DNA of 15,822 bases from an uncultured Eubacteriales bacterium (GTDB lineage: Bacteria > Bacillota > Clostridia > Christensenellales > UBA1242): NCBI GenBank assembly GCA_949096025.1, contig CARXKP010000025.1, positions 1 through 15,822 on the forward strand. The letters are read 5' to 3'. A program made the position numbers and the translations under genes. Within the stretch, counting starts at the first letter, position 1, and each line of letters starts with the position of its first letter. Positions 14,594 to 15,822 of this stretch are shown one piece after another. The notes beneath the pieces are model-generated. The model did no database searches. It saw only the letters and a program-made list of their open reading frames with translations, and was not told the origin of the DNA.

Positions 14594-15510
14594 TCGTTTA
14601 AATCCTTTTCAGCCATAAAATAATAAATACAAATTTCATATCCAGCATATCCATACAACTTATCAAGTCCCGAATATGTATAACTTATATACGACTTTTT
14701 CAAGCCTCTCTCTTTTAAATACTGCGTTCCTAATATAACCATATTTGAAGCAATATGTCTTTTTCTATGACTATGCCTAACAGTCGTGCATCCAGCACTT
14801 CCCATTTCCTTTTCTTCTGTTTCACAATTTATAATAATACATCCAACAACTAAATCTTTATCTTTTGCTATTAATACTCTTTGCTTACTATCCTCACTAT
14901 AAAAACTATCATTTTGATAAAATTTTGTAAACTCACTATGCCCATCATTTACACAATCGACTACTTTATTTAAATCTTCTAGTTTTGCCCACTCATAAAC
15001 AATACCATTAATATTTTTACCGAGACGAATGTTATTTTGATTAAATTTGGTCAAATCTTGAATTAAATCAAAGCAATTCGCCTCTCCCCAAGAATGATGA
15101 TAACCTCTCTTTTTGAAAAAGTTATATGCAGTTTCATCAACAGCAATAAATATATTTTCTCTTCCAAGATTTTCATCAAAAACTTTTTTATTTACAGGAA
15201 CGCCTGGCATAAGATAATCAAATCCAGCCCCAACATTTACCTTATCATAGCCTCGGCTTAAAATATAATGTTCTGACTTTTTTAAAAGTCGGCTTCCTAT
15301 ACCCTTATTCCTCTGCTCTTTATCTACACATAATAAAAGTATGGTATTTTCATTTACAACCGATATACCAACAAGATTGTTATCTTCATCTCTTTCTTCA
15401 AATACAATATTGTCCTTGCATTCTAACAGCTTTTTTACAACCTTTTTATCTCTAATAATAAAAGGAAAGGTTTTTAAAAATATTTTTTCTAGTTCTTGTT
15501 CCTGGTACAT
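14590..15510 (-). CDS. Tandem GNAT-family N-acetyltransferase
   Basis: 306 aa from the ATG at 15510, which has AGGAGA upstream and a good promoter at 15527-15555. A longer frame up to 15690 runs through that promoter and is rejected. GNAT enzymes move an acetyl group from acetyl-CoA to an amine. The N-terminal domain (about 1-150) carries a clear acetyl-CoA loop, LLLCVDKEQRNKGIGSRLL (58-75), followed by the usual FFKKRGY (131-137). The C-terminal domain (about 165-306) has the GNAT layout (VVGCIII, GCTTVRHSHRKRHIASNMV, LDKLYGYAGYE), but its acetyl-CoA loop RKRHIAS is degenerate, so it may be structural or bind substrate. Two-domain GNATs of this kind include mycothiol-synthase-like proteins, but the substrate here is unknown. 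Confidence 0.87.
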   Translation of the reverse strand: MYQEQELEKIFLKTFPFIIRDKKVVKKLLECKDNIVFEERDEDNNLVGISVVNENTILLLCVDKEQRNKGIGSRLLKKSEHYILSRGYDKVNVGAGFDYLMPGVPVNKKVFDENLGRENIFIAVDETAYNFFKKRGYHHSWGEANCFDLIQDLTKFNQNNIRLGKNINGIVYEWAKLEDLNKVVDCVNDGHSEFTKFYQNDSFYSEDSKQRVLIAKDKDLVVGCIIINCETEEKEMGSAGCTTVRHSHRKRHIASNMVILGTQYLKERGLKKSYISYTYSGLDKLYGYAGYEICIYYFMAEKDLND

Positions 15511-15526
15511 AATTTCTCCTATTTTA

Positions 15527-15555
15527 TTTATAACATAAGTCCTCATAAAAGTCAA
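15527..15555 (-). promoter_or_regulatory. Promoter of the GNAT gene
   Basis: On the minus strand, TTGACT (15555-15550), a 17-bp spacer, and TATAAA (15532-15527) with extended TGT. The predicted leader carries only the ribosome binding site. Confidence 0.82.
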
Positions 15556-15573
15556 TTTTATAGCTTTCTTTAT

Positions 15574-15598
15574 CACATTCAAACCAGAACAAAATGTG
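15574..15598. repeat. Hyphenated inverted repeat between divergent promoters
   Basis: CACATT (15574-15579) and AATGTG (15593-15598) are separated by 13 bases. They lie between the GNAT promoter and the promoter at 15621-15649. This could be a regulator site, but a 6-bp match is short enough to arise by chance. Confidence 0.3.
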
Positions 15599-15620
15599 TA
15601 CTTTTTGTTTGCCAAAAACC

Positions 15621-15649
15621 TTGCTAACCATAAACTGAAAATATATAAT
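15621..15649 (+). promoter_or_regulatory. Promoter of the gene at the right edge
   Basis: TTGCTA (15621-15626), a 17-bp spacer, and a perfect TATAAT (15644-15649). AAGGAGG follows at 15659-15665. Confidence 0.7.
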
Positions 15650-15669
15650 AAAGATAGAAAGGAGGGAAA

Positions 15670-15822
15670 ATGAATAAGAGTGTATCTCAAATAATAAAAG
15701 AAGTTCGGAAAAGTAATAATCTTACACTTATATATAAAGACGGAAGCGAAATTCCTCTAAAAATTATTAGCACAGAAGATAAGTATGATGAATTAATGAA
15801 AGCCTACACTTCTCCTGACCTT
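15670..15822 (+). CDS. 5' part of an unrecognised gene, cut by the window edge
   Basis: The ATG at 15670 follows AAGGAGG by 4 bases and a good promoter. The frame stays open for 51 codons to the last base of the window. The visible protein is soluble and charged: an N-terminal helix (MNKSVSQIIKEVRKSNN), then a likely beta hairpin (LTLIYKDGSEIPLKII), then another helix. I do not recognise it, and the rest lies outside the window. It diverges from the GNAT gene. Confidence 0.8.
   Translation, partial: MNKSVSQIIKEVRKSNNLTLIYKDGSEIPLKIISTEDKYDELMKAYTSPDL

Noticed and set aside
15511..15690. 60-residue hydrophobic N-terminal extension of the GNAT protein
   Set aside because: It reads through the gene's own promoter, ribosome binding site and the divergent promoter. 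The conserved protein begins at 15510.

Overview
The window is AT-rich chromosomal-type DNA. Genes are short, have AAGGAGG-like ribosome binding sites, and mostly end in TAA. Promoters fit the housekeeping sigma-factor pattern (TTGACA, 17 bp, TATAAT, often with an extended TG). This, with two DegV proteins, a UvrX/UmuC-type polymerase linked to YolD, and MgtE, points to a low-GC Bacillota, most likely a Clostridia-like (possibly gut) organism. I cannot name a genus. There are no tRNA or rRNA genes, CRISPR arrays, transposases or phage structural genes, and no stretch over 300 bases lacks a gene.

Left third (1-6052). The 3' end of an unrecognised gene (+) ends at a two-way terminator shared with a three-gene minus-strand operon. 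The operon reads, from its promoter at 4824-4852: a 183-aa protein with an acidic/basic tail; a 689-aa protein joining two DUF6273-like segments, in reversed order, to a MoxR-like AAA+ ATPase; and a membrane-anchored ComEC-like metallo-beta-lactamase whose start is translationally coupled to the ATPase. A beta-helix-like lipoprotein diverges from the operon. This operon is the best candidate for an undescribed system.

Middle (6053-11265). A Y-family polymerase carries a fused C-terminal YolD-like domain and ends at a two-way terminator facing a DegV gene. A second metallo-beta-lactamase gene is broken by a -1 frameshift and lies between two DegV (FakB-like) paralogues. The second DegV gene diverges from a membrane-tethered XRE regulator. 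Between their two back-to-back promoters sits a cluster of CTCTC/GAGAG inverted repeats, a likely operator. The regulator's mRNA looks leaderless.

Right third (11266-15822). An HD-domain hydrolase (-) and an MgtE magnesium transporter (+) diverge from two perfect consensus promoters. The MgtE has a second, N-terminal copy of its cytosolic N domain. After a two-way terminator come, on the minus strand, a small unrecognised (possibly CYTH-like) protein and a tandem-GNAT acetyltransferase. The start of another unrecognised + strand gene runs off the right edge.

Apart from the three-gene operon, the genes look like independent housekeeping or stress units. They form a checkerboard of divergent promoters and convergent two-way terminators.
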